Source of the DNA: CBDFHJ01 sp965247635
Lineage (GTDB): Bacteria > Chloroflexota > Dehalococcoidia > Lucifugimonadales > Australimonadaceae
DNA: 64,000 nt
Assembly: GCA_965247635.1 (NCBI GenBank)
Contig: CBDFHJ010000005.1
Coordinates: 1-64,000, forward strand
Reading direction: 5' to 3'
Positions within the stretch are counted from its first letter, which is position 1. Each line of letters starts with the position of its first letter. The translations under genes were made by a program, and so were the position numbers. Of the stretch, positions 17,682-27,600 are shown piece by piece. The notes beneath the pieces are model-generated. The model was not told the origin of the DNA and did no database searches. It was given only the letters and a program-made list of their open reading frames with translations.

Positions 17682-18367
17682 GCGCTGCGTCATCTCCGCA
17701 CCATGTTTGCTGCATGAGTGCAAGTGATGTGGGTGGTAAGGCCCCGAAAGTATTGCCAAAGGGGAGATGGGGCGTAATACTGAGATTGTTATCAGGTTTT
17801 TCCAGTGTTTCTTTGCCTTAGAAACCTGGGGGTCCTTTCCCTGAGCCCGGGATGTACCAGAGGGATCGAGCCAGGCTCTCCCAACGGTCGCCCAAGAGGG
17901 ATGTTCCACAAAGGTCGGAGTGCGTCCTGCGTTTCAACCTTTCGATACGACGGTTGGAGTGCCCCATGCCCTCTGACCGTCTCCCTTTGCCTGCGGCGTA
18001 GCTCTTCAGACAGCTAGGCCGCAGCTTCGACACGCGCCGGTCTGCCATTTGCATCGCAGGCTGGCCGCTTCGCGTCTTCGCAGCTTCCCCAGAGTCGGTA
18101 CGCCATATTGACCCTGGTCGAGCTGTGCCCTTTTACACCCGCGTCTGTTCTGTGGCCACATCCTGGGACAGCCGCGCCGCGTCTTCGTAGCTCCCCAGAA
18201 GTCGCCTCGATATTGACCCTGGCCGAGCTGCGTCTTCTTCCCAACCGCACTTCATTGTCCGCGTTTGGCATCCGACCGTGGGCGGAGTGTGTCCATCGAC
18301 AGTCAACCCAGTAGCGAAGACCCGCGCCACGGATGCCGGTGCGGGCAACACGCATAAGGAGGTGCGC
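17682..18367. other. 686-bp gap with a long direct repeat
   Basis: No supported gene. The right half contains the 55-bp direct repeat described separately, and the last bases (AAGGAGG near 18357) are the ribosome binding site of the next small gene. A promoter for the following operon or a replication origin could lie here. Confidence 0.45.
18072..18232 (+). repeat. two imperfect ~55-bp direct repeats
   Basis: Copy A (18072-18127) and copy B (18179-18232) both run GCGTCTTCG, then AGCT and CCCCAGA, then ATATTGACCCTGG, then CGAGCTG. They are spaced 107 bp start to start. Each contains TTGACC, which could act as a -35 element. They lie directly upstream of an operon with primase and Rad52-type genes, so iterons or duplicated promoters are possible. 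Confidence 0.7.
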
Positions 18368-18640
18368 ATGCACATCAAGGAACGGGTTCCACGGGTCCTG
18401 GCCGCCGTCGCCGGGACCGGAAGAGCCATACGGCGGCACAAACGGAGGACGCCGGCGGCAGGCGTGGCGTTGCTCCTGGTAATGCCCCTGTTGACCGGTT
18501 CAGGCGTTGACGCCTTCACCGTCAACGCTCTGGCCCTAGGCGTGGGGGCGCTGATGCTCCAGCGGTTCATGGGCGCAAGGAACAGGAAACAGGCGATACA
18601 AGCACTACGGCAATCGAAAGTAGAAAGGAGAACACGATGA
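18368..18640 (+). CDS. small membrane protein of unknown function
   Basis: 90 residues from the ATG at 18368, which follows AAGGAGG with good spacing; an open frame extends further upstream without a ribosome binding site. The N-terminal third is strongly basic. Two hydrophobic stretches follow (AAGVALLLVMPLLTG and VNALALGVGALMLQRF), suggesting a helical hairpin in the membrane, then a basic tail (KVERRTR). Its stop overlaps the next start by 4 bp. I do not recognise the family. Confidence 0.7.
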   Translation: MHIKERVPRVLAAVAGTGRAIRRHKRRTPAAGVALLLVMPLLTGSGVDAFTVNALALGVGALMLQRFMGARNRKQAIQALRQSKVERRTR

Positions 18641-19107
18641 CAACGGCAGTGATGAACAACAGAACGATGGTAGTGGGTGAAAGGCCCAGGCGCAGTCTGG
18701 AGGAGCTGGTGGACCGGGTGATGGATGCCCTCTTTGCCAGCAACCGCGAGCAGTCAACGGCGCAGAGCGTGGCCAAGAGCGTCCACGACGCACGGCGGCT
18801 GCGCAAGGCGGGCGACCTGGACGGTGCGTTGACGCTCATAGCCGACCTGGACACCGCCACGGCGGATGTGCGCGAGGCGCGTTGGGCTTTCGCCGAGTGG
18901 CAGGACCTGGTGCGACGACGGTTCGGGCAAAGCGAGACCCTGGTGTACAGCCAGGGCGCCGGCAGAGCTGCGGCGCTGGCTCCCCACGGCGACGGGACCG
19001 TGGATGTCCTGGCTGTGCTGGGGATGGGGTGGCAGCCGGGCAAGGTGGTCTCCGCGAGGAGCCTGCGGGGCCTGAAACCCCTGAAAGGAGGTGGGTCATG
19101 GTCGTAG
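18637..19107 (+). CDS. hypothetical element protein
   Basis: 156 residues; ATG overlapped with the preceding stop (ATGA) and preceded by AAAGGAG. The N-terminal two thirds is helical and charged (RSLEELVDRVMDALFASNRE, VHDARRLRKAGDLDGALTLI). A short glycine-rich C terminus follows. No family recognised. Its end overlaps the primase start by 10 bp. Translational coupling along 18368-20155 suggests a replication-linked operon. Confidence 0.7.
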   Translation: MTTAVMNNRTMVVGERPRRSLEELVDRVMDALFASNREQSTAQSVAKSVHDARRLRKAGDLDGALTLIADLDTATADVREARWAFAEWQDLVRRRFGQSETLVYSQGAGRAAALAPHGDGTVDVLAVLGMGWQPGKVVSARSLRGLKPLKGGGSWS

Positions 19108-20155
19108 CCAACACACAGGTTGACCTGGCGGCCCTCAAGAGCCGCCATTCCCTGGCCGACGTGGTGGAGGCTGCGGGCGTGCAGCTGAGGGGAAGGGGCA
19201 GGGCCCGACAGGGCGTCTGCCCCTTCCACCAGGAGTCGGAAGGCAGCTTTACGGTGTACGCCGACACGTCCAGGTTTTACTGCTTCGGCTGTGGAGTTGG
19301 TGGGGACGTGCTGGACTTTATCCAGCGGGCCGAGGGCCTCACCCTGCCCGAGGCGATACAGAGGCTGGGTGGTGGGACTGGGCTGGGAGCCAGCCCAGTC
19401 GTCCGGTCGAGGACGCAGGCCGCGCCACGGCGTACCGCTGCTCCCGTGGTTCCCCAGCGGGATCCCGCGGCGCTGTCGGCGGCAACGAGGTTCTACCTCC
19501 GGTCCATGCTGCGCAGCAGTGAGGCGCGTGAGTATCTGGCGTCCAGGGGCATCAGCTTCGATACCGCCTGCCGCCTGGGTCTTGGCTACGCACCGGGGGA
19601 CGGGCTGCGCCGATACCTTGAAGCCTACGGATTCGGCGGCGAGCGGATACGGGCCTCGGGCCTGTTCACCGAGCGGGGCGAGCGGTTCGCAGGGATGGTG
19701 GTGGTTCCCGACCTGGCCTCGGGCCGCGTCCGCTGGCTTGTGGGCCGGGCCATTGACCAGGAGCGGTCGCCGAGGTTCCAGGCGCTGCCCGGACCCAAGC
19801 CGGTGCTTGGACTTGGGCGGCTTGGGGCTGCGCCGTCCTGGGTGGTCCTTACTGAAGGGGTGTTCGACTGGCTTGCCTTGACCCAGTGGGGTTTGCCCGC
19901 CGTGCAGCCCTGGGCACCCAGGGCATGGAGCGGGTGGCAGGTAGCTTGCTTGCCTTCCCCCGCGTGTTCCTCGCCTTCGACGCCGACGATGCGGGCCGCG
20001 AGGCCGCCGAGCGGCTTGAGAGCTTGCTTGGACGGCGGGCCGCCACGGTGCGCTTGCTTGAAGGGGTCACCGACGTGGCGGAGCTTGCCACGCATCCCCA
20101 CGGGCGGGCGATCTTCCTGGGCTTGCTTGCCAGGGCGGCCCGCACCGCTAGGTAG
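19098..20155 (+). pseudogene. CHC2/TOPRIM DNA primase, interrupted by a frameshift
   Basis: The start is the ATG at 19098 after AAAGGAGG. The N-terminal zinc finger is intact (CPFHQESEGSFTVY then FYCFGCGVGGDVLDFI). The TOPRIM domain begins with VVLTEGVFDWLALTQWGLPAV (frame of 19098). It should continue LGTQGMERVAGSLLAFPRVF and LAFDADDAGREAAERLESLL, but these lie in the other forward frame, ending at 20155. The shift falls between about 19895 and 19912. If the first frame is simply read on it gives a nonsense tail to 20285. The repaired protein would be a plasmid/phage-type primase of about 350 residues, with the TOPRIM Glu and Asp-x-Asp present. One missing base (mutation or sequencing error) explains it best. 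Confidence 0.8.
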
Positions 20156-20383
20156 CACAGGCCCCCTTCCACACGGGCTTCCCGCCCGCTCTTGTGCCCA
20201 CGCAGCCCACCGTCTTGCAGGCTCTGTGCCCTGCGCCATCGGTCCACACAGCATTACCCAAGGAGGCACTATGCCCGATGAATGACGGGGCTTGCCCCGC
20301 CCACGGGTTTCCTATCGGGGAACCCTGCACCGACTAGAGAAACAGCAGTCAGCACATCACAGACATCACAAAGGAGAAGCACA
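20156..20383 (+). other. short spacer with an orphan ribosome binding site and 4-codon frame
   Basis: AAGGAGG at 20260-20266 precedes ATG 20271, which reads only four codons (MPDE) before TGA; an overlapping ATG at 20279 gives 19 residues. A small hairpin CGGGGCttgCCCCG follows. It could be the start of a deleted gene or a leader peptide. The next real ribosome binding site is AAAGGAG before 20384. Confidence 0.45.
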
Positions 20384-22423
20384 ATGACGAACGCAGCGAC
20401 CAAGAACGGAAGCAACGGCGTCCACCCGGACGCTGCCATCACTCCGGAGCACGACCTGCTCTGGGACAGCCTGCCCCCCAAGGTGGTGACAGAGCTAGAG
20501 AAGCCCCTCGACCCGAGCCTGGTGTCCCAGCGCAAGGGACGGGCCGGGCGCACCTACCAGTACATCGAGGGACACACGGTCATCGACCAGGCGAACCGTA
20601 TCTTCGGTTTAGCGGGTTGGGGATATGAAGTGGTGGGCGACGTGACCCTGCGGGAGATCGAGCAGGTCGACCCCAAGACGGGCGAGATGAGCCGCATCCG
20701 CGCCTACAGCGCTCCCGTGCGGGTCACCGTCCCCGGCGTTCCGCCCCGCACGGACATCGGGTTCCACGCCGTGGCGGAGGAGACGGCGGAGGGTCACGAC
20801 ACGGCCTGCAAAGGGTCGGTTACCGACGGTCTCAAACGCGCCCTGCGCAGCTTCGGAGACCAGTTCGGGAATTGCCTCTACGGAGACCAGGCGGCCACCG
20901 GGCAACCGGCGAAGCAGGAAAGCGCAGCCGACTCCTGCGGCCGCTCCCTCACCCTGACAGGCACTTTGACAGGAGGGTATTCGAGCACTTTGTTCCACCT
21001 GCTGTACCGGTTCAGCCCGGCCATCAGGACGGAGTTCGGGCGCTCCGAGGAGGGGAGGTGGATACAACGGTACGGCTTCGAGGAGCATACCATCGGCAAG
21101 GACGACGACGACTCGGTGGAGGATGGACGGTTCAGCCGGCGCAGGCGCTACCGCAAGGTGGTGCGGGAACGGCCGGGGCTCGCACCAGCTGCGTTGTTCC
21201 ACCTCATCGGCAACTCGGTGTTCCTCCGGCTCTCCGACGTGGCGTCGGGGCTGCCCTCCTACGAGGAGCAGATTCTCCTCTCGTCGATGGACTCCGAGCC
21301 CGACAGCTACGGCTACACCCAGCGGGGAGCCTACGGCACGCTGTACGACAAGCTGCGGGCCGCCCTCGCCGATGCGCTGGCCAAGGGGTCACGGAAGCTC
21401 CTCTCCACCTACCTTCAATCGCTGCTGGCCTATCCCGACGGCTGCACTAGGGGCGAGACGGTCTTCGACCCGGAGTCCCGGGACGTGCTCGTCCAGGTGC
21501 CGCCGCTCTCCGAGGAGAAGCTGTACCCAAAGGAGACGGCGCTCTTAGACCTGGTGGCAGCGGAAAGAATGGACGGGAGGAGAGTCCTGGTCTACGCTAC
21601 CCATACCGGAACCAGGGACATTACGGAGCGGATGAGCGGCATCCTGACCAGGCACGGGTTCCGGGCGGCGGTGATGAAGGCCGATGCCGTGGCCCCGGAC
21701 CGTAGGGAGGTGTGGGTGGCACAACAGGTGGAGAAGGGCATCGACGTGCTCATCTGCCATCCCCGGTTGGTGCAGACCGGCCTCGACCTGATCGACTTCC
21801 CAACGATTGTGTGGGCGGAAACGGACTACAGCGTCTACACCATGCGGCAGGCGTCGCGCCGCTCCTGGCGCATCGGACAGACCCGGCCCGTCAAGGTCGT
21901 GTTCATGGCCTACCGGGGCACCCTCCAGGCCGATGCGCTCAAATTGGTAGCCCAGAAGCTGCAAAGCTCTCTGGCGGTGGAGGGTGAACTCCCCGAGGAC
22001 GGACTGGCGGCCTACGGCGACGACGGGGACGACATCATGCTGGCGTTGGCAAGGAAGATCGTGAACGGAGAGGAGGAAGAAGAAGGAGAGTCGGTGGAGG
22101 ATGCCTTCGCCCAGGCGCGAGACGCCGAGGCCGTCTCCGAGGAGCTGCTGGTGGACGAGGAGTGGCACGCGGTGGAGGTGGAACCGGAGACGGTCGAGGT
22201 GCATCGGAACGGCACCGGGATCGTCGTCGAGACTGCGGCGGCTAACGGTCATGCTGACGTGGTGGAAGAGACCCAGCAGTCGATGTTCTCCTGGGCCGAG
22301 TTCATGGCCGAGGAGCCGCAGAAGCCGGCCAGAAGGCACGGGAAGCCGAAGCCCGAGACCCTCTCGATGTTCGAGTGGGCGCTGAGCCTGGAGGAGGAAA
22401 AAGAGGCTCAAACGGTGTCCTGA
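20384..22423 (+). CDS. Rad52-family annealing domain fused to C-terminal lobe of SNF2-type helicase
   Basis: 679 residues from the ATG at 20384 (AAAGGAG upstream). Residues about 20-175 are a Rad52/Rad22 single-strand annealing domain (RTYQYIEGHTVIDQANRIFG, DIGFHAVAEETAEGHDTACK, DGLKRALRSFGDQFGN). From about 190 the sequence resembles the second half of a SNF2/DEAD helicase. It starts at a motif-III-like LTLTGTLTGGYSSTLFHLLY, continues to VLVYATHTGTRDITERMSG and ends with motif VI QASRRSWRIGQTRPVKV. The Walker A and DExx lobe is absent, so ATPase activity is not expected. The simplest history is an in-frame deletion joining two neighbouring element genes. The acidic C-terminal tail (about 580-679) is low complexity and ends with a repeated SMFSWAEF/SMFEWALS motif. 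Confidence 0.8.
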   Translation: MTNAATKNGSNGVHPDAAITPEHDLLWDSLPPKVVTELEKPLDPSLVSQRKGRAGRTYQYIEGHTVIDQANRIFGLAGWGYEVVGDVTLREIEQVDPKTGEMSRIRAYSAPVRVTVPGVPPRTDIGFHAVAEETAEGHDTACKGSVTDGLKRALRSFGDQFGNCLYGDQAATGQPAKQESAADSCGRSLTLTGTLTGGYSSTLFHLLYRFSPAIRTEFGRSEEGRWIQRYGFEEHTIGKDDDDSVEDGRFSRRRRYRKVVRERPGLAPAALFHLIGNSVFLRLSDVASGLPSYEEQILLSSMDSEPDSYGYTQRGAYGTLYDKLRAALADALAKGSRKLLSTYLQSLLAYPDGCTRGETVFDPESRDVLVQVPPLSEEKLYPKETALLDLVAAERMDGRRVLVYATHTGTRDITERMSGILTRHGFRAAVMKADAVAPDRREVWVAQQVEKGIDVLICHPRLVQTGLDLIDFPTIVWAETDYSVYTMRQASRRSWRIGQTRPVKVVFMAYRGTLQADALKLVAQKLQSSLAVEGELPEDGLAAYGDDGDDIMLALARKIVNGEEEEEGESVEDAFAQARDAEAVSEELLVDEEWHAVEVEPETVEVHRNGTGIVVETAAANGHADVVEETQQSMFSWAEFMAEEPQKPARRHGKPKPETLSMFEWALSLEEEKEAQTVS

Positions 22424-22767
22424 AGGGGGCGCCGCTAAGGTGGCGACGAAGCTAAGACAGCAACGAGAGAGGAGGAGATGGTCGGCACAGGGCGCTGACT
22501 TGTACAAAACAGGGGCAGCTATCGTCCTCAAACGGTAGCTGCCCCTGCCTATCCATATGTGAGGTCTTTTTTTGTTGTCCATCAGAGTACGTGGTCGGCA
22601 GAAACGCTTCGGTCCATGACGAATACGGAGCACGGGAAGAGACCAAATCGAGGTCCCCCTTCATGTGTCCGATGCCAACCACCGTTTCCTCAGCTGTCTG
22701 ACGCTGCGGCTGGAAAAACCCAAGGAAGACTGTGGAAGGTGCCTCACCATTGCAAAACATATCGTGA
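22424..22767. other. 344-bp gap with a terminator-like hairpin
   Basis: Apart from the hairpin at 22510-22547 and a T-run at 22564-22570 I see no gene. Short frames lack ribosome binding sites. Confidence 0.5.
22510..22547 (+). terminator. strong hairpin, probable terminator of the Rad52-helicase operon
   Basis: CAGGGGCAGCTA (22510-22521) pairs perfectly with TAGCTGCCCCTG (22536-22547), extended by three inner pairs. The T-run begins about 16 bases later, so it is either an imperfect intrinsic terminator or an mRNA-stabilising stem. Confidence 0.6.
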
Positions 22768-24009
22768 ATGACTATCATTGTACTCATGATGGACGCTACA
22801 CTCCCCCGCCTCGTTGGGCCAAGCCTTCAGGACCGTCTCCGGGTCATGCCTGCGGTGGTGGTGACCGGAGCCCGTCAGACGGGGAAGAGCACCCTAGCCC
22901 AGGAGCTTATGCCGGGCGGACGGCGCTTCCTCTCCCTGGACGACCTCGACGTGGTAGATGCAGCCCGCCGCGATCCCGAGGTGCTCCTGGGGGGCAGCCA
23001 GCAGGTGACTCTCGATGAGGTGCAGCGAGAGCCGGACCTTCTGCATGCGGTGAAGCGGGCCATAGACCAGCAGCGCCAGCCGGGGAAGTTCCTCATCACC
23101 GGTTCGGCCAATCTGCTATTGATGCGACAGGTCTCCGAGTCCCTTGCTGGCCGGGCCAGCTATCTGACCCTCTGGCCGATGACCCGGCGAGAGCAGCTGG
23201 GTCTCGGACGTGGGGGCATCTGGGAGGAGCTGCTGAAGGCCCGCGACGAGGAATGGCTCGACCTGGTGGCTGCGCAACCTGACCAGCAGGAGGACTGGCG
23301 GGCGCTGGCGCTTCGCGGTGGCTTCCCGCTACCGGCCATCCACCTCAAGGCCGCTCAGGACAGGGCCATCTGGTTTGACGGCTACGTGCGCACCTATCTG
23401 GAACGGGACCTCCAGGACCTCTCTTCCATCTCGGCATTGCCAGACTTTCGCAGGCTGATGCGGGCCGCCTGTCTCCGCATGGGCAACCTTGTCAACCAGG
23501 CGGAGCTTGGCCGTGACGTGGCGCTGCCTCAGCCGACGGTGAGCCGCTACCTCAACCTGCTGGAAACGTCGTATCTCCTCGTCCGGCTCCCCGCCTACGC
23601 GGTGAACCGCACCAAACGGCTGATCAAATCTCCCAAACTCTACTGGGGCGACACCGGGGTGGCGCTGCATCTCACCCAGGAGGAGGAGCCCCGAGGGGCA
23701 CATCTGGAGAACTTGGTGCTTCACGATCTGCTGACCTGGCGGGACGCACGGCTCGACCGGGCTGAGGTCCTCTACTGGCGCACGGCCATTGGTGAGGAGG
23801 TGGACTTCGTGATTGAGGCTGGGGATCGGCTGCTGCCTATCGAAGTCAAGGCGACGGAGCGGCCGCGTCTCCGAGATATAGCCCATCTGCGCACCTTCCG
23901 GGCCGAGTATGGCGATAGGGCCAGGGCAGGCCTGTTGCTCCACGCTGGCAATACCCTGGAATGGCTGGCACCGGATGTGCTTGCTGCGCCCTGGTGGAGG
24001 GTGCTATGA
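22768..24009 (+). CDS. AAA ATPase with DUF4143 domain
   Basis: 413 residues. Walker A GARQTGKS and Walker B VTLDEVQ are near the N terminus. The sensor-like LITGSANLLL block and the DUF4143 C-terminal region follow (NLVNQAELGRDVALPQPTVS, then EVDFVIEAGDRLLPIEVKAT). The latter resembles the core of a PD-(D/E)xK nuclease fold. The family is widespread and poorly characterised, often in defence or mobile-element contexts. The start is uncertain: ATGs at 22768, 22786 and 22789 are all possible and none has a good ribosome binding site. It overlaps the next frame by 4 bp. Confidence 0.85.
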   Translation: MTIIVLMMDATLPRLVGPSLQDRLRVMPAVVVTGARQTGKSTLAQELMPGGRRFLSLDDLDVVDAARRDPEVLLGGSQQVTLDEVQREPDLLHAVKRAIDQQRQPGKFLITGSANLLLMRQVSESLAGRASYLTLWPMTRREQLGLGRGGIWEELLKARDEEWLDLVAAQPDQQEDWRALALRGGFPLPAIHLKAAQDRAIWFDGYVRTYLERDLQDLSSISALPDFRRLMRAACLRMGNLVNQAELGRDVALPQPTVSRYLNLLETSYLLVRLPAYAVNRTKRLIKSPKLYWGDTGVALHLTQEEEPRGAHLENLVLHDLLTWRDARLDRAEVLYWRTAIGEEVDFVIEAGDRLLPIEVKATERPRLRDIAHLRTFRAEYGDRARAGLLLHAGNTLEWLAPDVLAAPWWRVL

Positions 24010-24668
24010 GGCGTCGTCTGGCGGGGATGGTTCAAAAGTCATCAGAGTTTTGGATATCGGCTCCCACAGAGGACCGCCAGGGTGGAGGCAGGTCTACTAG
24101 GGCCGGACCGGGTGGTAGCGATAAGCCCGCGCCATGGTTGGGTGGCCTGCTGCTCATGCTGAACGTGACGTTGATCTTTACCGGCACAACTGGCATGGAC
24201 CTGTACGGCTTCTACACACTGGAGCCAGTGGCAGATCAACCCCTGCCGCTGGTGCTGTCCACTCTGTTGAATCTGGGCATGGTCTTCCGGCCTACTGTGC
24301 CAATGATCACATTCGCGAGAGTTAAAACCCCAGATAAGGTTCCCGGCCCGCGGATCGGTCTGTCCACGGAGGCGCTCTACATCCAGCCGAGGCCGAGTTG
24401 TTACGATCCTACCGCCGACTCGCCATACATAACCAACTACCAGCTATGGAAGCTTGCGAAGGCTGCAAAGCTGACGGCCGACTTCCCAACTCAGCATAAT
24501 GAATCCGAGTATACCGTAGCGGTGGACGGAGATACCGCGGTGATAGCACCGTACCGGGGCGACGATTCCGGTACGGCTGGCGTGTTTATCAGGGGTTCGG
24601 AATTCGGTAGGTGGACCTTGGCGGCCAAGCTAACCGCATCCGATGCCGACGATCAGGACATTATATGA
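24006..24668 (+). pseudogene. remnant of a second FN3/FG-GAP surface protein
   Basis: 221 codons, starting in the stop of the ATPase gene and ending in the start of the giant gene (ATGA at both junctions). After a hydrophobic segment (LGGLLLMLNVTLIFTG) comes unrecognised sequence. Then a fragment (SPYITNYQLWKLAKAAKLTA, YTVAVDGDTAVIAPYRGDD, LAAKLTASDADDQDII) has exactly the FN3-strand-to-propeller transition and blade motif found four times in the next protein. It has no complete propeller, so I read it as the leftover of a paralogue or of the giant gene's original 5' part. It may still be translated. Confidence 0.55.
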
Positions 24669-27600
24669 GAGCAATCCATATAAGAACTTTCCCGCGGCTG
24701 ATAATCATCGGCGTGCTTCTCGCCGCCGCGCTGCTGCTCGGCTCTCCTGCGCCGTCCGATGCCGCAGAGATCGTGCTGGTGAGCAACACCAGCCAAAGTG
24801 GATTCGGTGGGACACCCGTAGGCGCCTACGACCATGCTCAGGGGTTCACCACCGGCAAGAATACGCTGGGTTACGTCTTGACCAGTATCGAATTGCAGGT
24901 ACACACGGCTCCAGCTAATGGAACCCTGACGGTTTCGGTGAGGGAGGCCGACGGGCAAGACCCTAGCGACACGGTCCTATATACCTTGACCAACCCGATC
25001 AATCTAGGGACAGGACTCCGGAAGTTCACCGCCCCTGCCAACTCCAGTCTCAGCGCAGAAACCACCTACTTCGTGCACATGACTTTCGCTGTCGGGCTCA
25101 ATCCAACTCAACCTCAATGGAACCTTACGGATCGCACCCAGGAAGATTCTGGCGCCTACGCAGGGTGGAGCATCGCCAATGAACGCCACTCGAGGGTCAC
25201 GGGCTCGACCGGCAATTGGGGTACGCCTAATAACGCTAGGATAAAAATCAAAGTCAAAGGGGAAAACCGCGCCCCGGCCGCCCCGGTAAACCTCTCGGCC
25301 ACGGTGGGCAACGGCCAGGTTACGCTTTCCTGGGACGACCCCGGCAACGACACCATCACCAAATACCAGTACAGCACCAATGGCGGCACGAACTTCACCG
25401 ACATCGGCAGCAGCGACAATGAAACGACCGCATATACCGTTACCGGGCTGACCAACGGCACACAGTACACCTTGGCGGTGCGAGCGGTGAACGATGGCGG
25501 TGACGGCACGGCATCGACCGTGACCGCCACGCCGGAGACTGTACCGGACGCCCCAACGAGTTTGACGGCGACCGGCGCCGATACCTCGGTCACACTTGCC
25601 TGGACCGCTTCGGTTTCCGACGGCGGCAGCGCGATTACCATGCACCAGTATCGCCAAAAAGCGGGCACGGACAACTACGGCAACTGGACCGACATCCCCG
25701 AAAGTGCCCACGGAGGAAACAACGCCATAGGCCACACCGTGACCGGCCTGGACCGTGGCAAGACCTACACGTTCTTGGTTCGGGCTGTGAACTCAGTGGG
25801 CAACAGCATTGCCTCCGGCGAGGCCTCCGCCCCGACAGCGCCGGCAGCCCCGGCGAACCTCTCGGCAGCGCCGGGTGACGGCCAGGCTGCGCTTACCTGG
25901 GATGACCCCGCGAATACGACCATAACCAAGTATGAGTTATTGCAGCTCGCCGAGGAGAGCGGGCTGATCGCCTCCGACGGCGCGTTAAATGACAGGTTCG
26001 GGGTTTCGGTAGCGGTAGACAACGATACCGCCGTGGTCGGAGCGTTCCAACCCACGTATACGGATCCCGACACCAGTCTGGACGTTAGCAGGCCCGGCGC
26101 GGCCTACGTCTACACCAAGGATTCCAACGGTGCGTGGAGCCAGCAGGCGAAGCTGACCGCTTCCGATGGCGCGGGTGGTGACGAGTTCGGAATCTCCGTG
26201 GCGGTGGGCGGCGATACCGTGGTGGTTGGGGCCCGTGGGAACGTCAGCAAAACGGGCGCAATCTACGTGTTCACCAAGCCTTCCGATGGCGACTGGACAT
26301 CCACCATTACCGAGACCAAGCTCACCGCTACAGGCGGCGCGGCGGACGATCTGTTCGGAGCCTCCGTGGCATTGTACGGTGCGAGCACCATCGTGGTCGG
26401 AGCGCCAGGAGACCAAAACTCTGTTGCTGGCACAAACGTCAGCACCGGCTCGGCATACGTTTTCGCCAGGGATTCCAATGGTGAGTGGAGCCAGAATGCC
26501 AAGCTCACCGCCTCCAACGCCGGTGCGGACGATCTGTTCGGGAATTCAGTAGCGGTGGACGACGATACCATCGCAGTCGGGGCGTACGGTAAGGACGACA
26601 ACAGCCTCACCGATTCCGGTTTGGTCTACGTGTTCGTCAAGTCTGGGGGCGCCGCCTGGGCCACGACGACTGAAACCGTGCAGCTCAGGGCGTCCGACCG
26701 GGCCGCCAACGACAATTTCGGTCGTTCCGTCGCGGTGGACGGCAACACTATAGTCGTTGGCGCGTCCGGAGACCGGAACACGGTCGACGGGGCTGAGGCC
26801 AGCACCGGTTCGGCCTACGTATTCACAAAACCCAACACCGGTTGGACCAACAGTGCAGGCACCGAGACGGCCAAGCTCACCGCGTCAGACGGCGCCGATA
26901 GCGACCAGTTCGGTCGGTCCGTTGCAGTGGACGGCGACACCATCTTGGTCGGGGCCCACCAGAACGACGACGACGGCACGGACTCCGGTTCGATCTACGT
27001 ATTCATCAAACCCACGAACGGCTGGACCGACACTACTGGCACGGTCAAGCTCACCGCCTCCAACGCCGCGACGGGCGACCGGTTCGGAATCGCGCTGGCG
27101 CTGGACGGTGACACTGCATTGGTGGCTGCGCCCAGGAACGACGCCAATGACGACGACGACGACACCGGCAACGATGTCTCCGATGCCGGCTCTGCCTACG
27201 TCATCGGGACATCGGGCTGGGCCAAAATCCCCGATACCGCCGCCGCGATCAGGAGCCAGACGGTAACCGGCCTGACCAACGACATCACATACATGTTCGC
27301 AGTGCGTGCGGTGAACCCTTCCGGCGACGGCCCTGCATCAACTGCGACCGGCGTGCCCGTGCCCGTGCCAGCTGCCCCCGTGAACCTCTCAGCCACGCCG
27401 GGCGATGGCGAGGTCGCCCTTTCCTGGGACGATCCGGGCAACGCCACAATCACGAAGTACCAGTACAGCACCGACGGGGGCGCGAATTTCTCGGACTTCG
27501 ACGGTGGCAGCAGCGCGTCCACCACTGCATACACCGTCACCGGCCTGACCAACAGCACCGAGTACACGTTGGCGTTGCGTGCGGTGAACCCTACCGGTAA

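Noticed and set aside
16719..17909. 396-residue minus-strand frame across the KfrA-like gene
   Set aside because: Its composition is the antisense of the plus-strand gene (long Pro/His-rich runs) and has no start signal; the plus strand has motifs and a ribosome binding site.
19886..19900. programmed -1 frameshift at GGGTTTG in the primase
   Set aside because: A slip there would replace conserved Pro-Ala-Val by Ala-Arg-Arg; a single missing base 10-20 nt further on restores the family sequence better.
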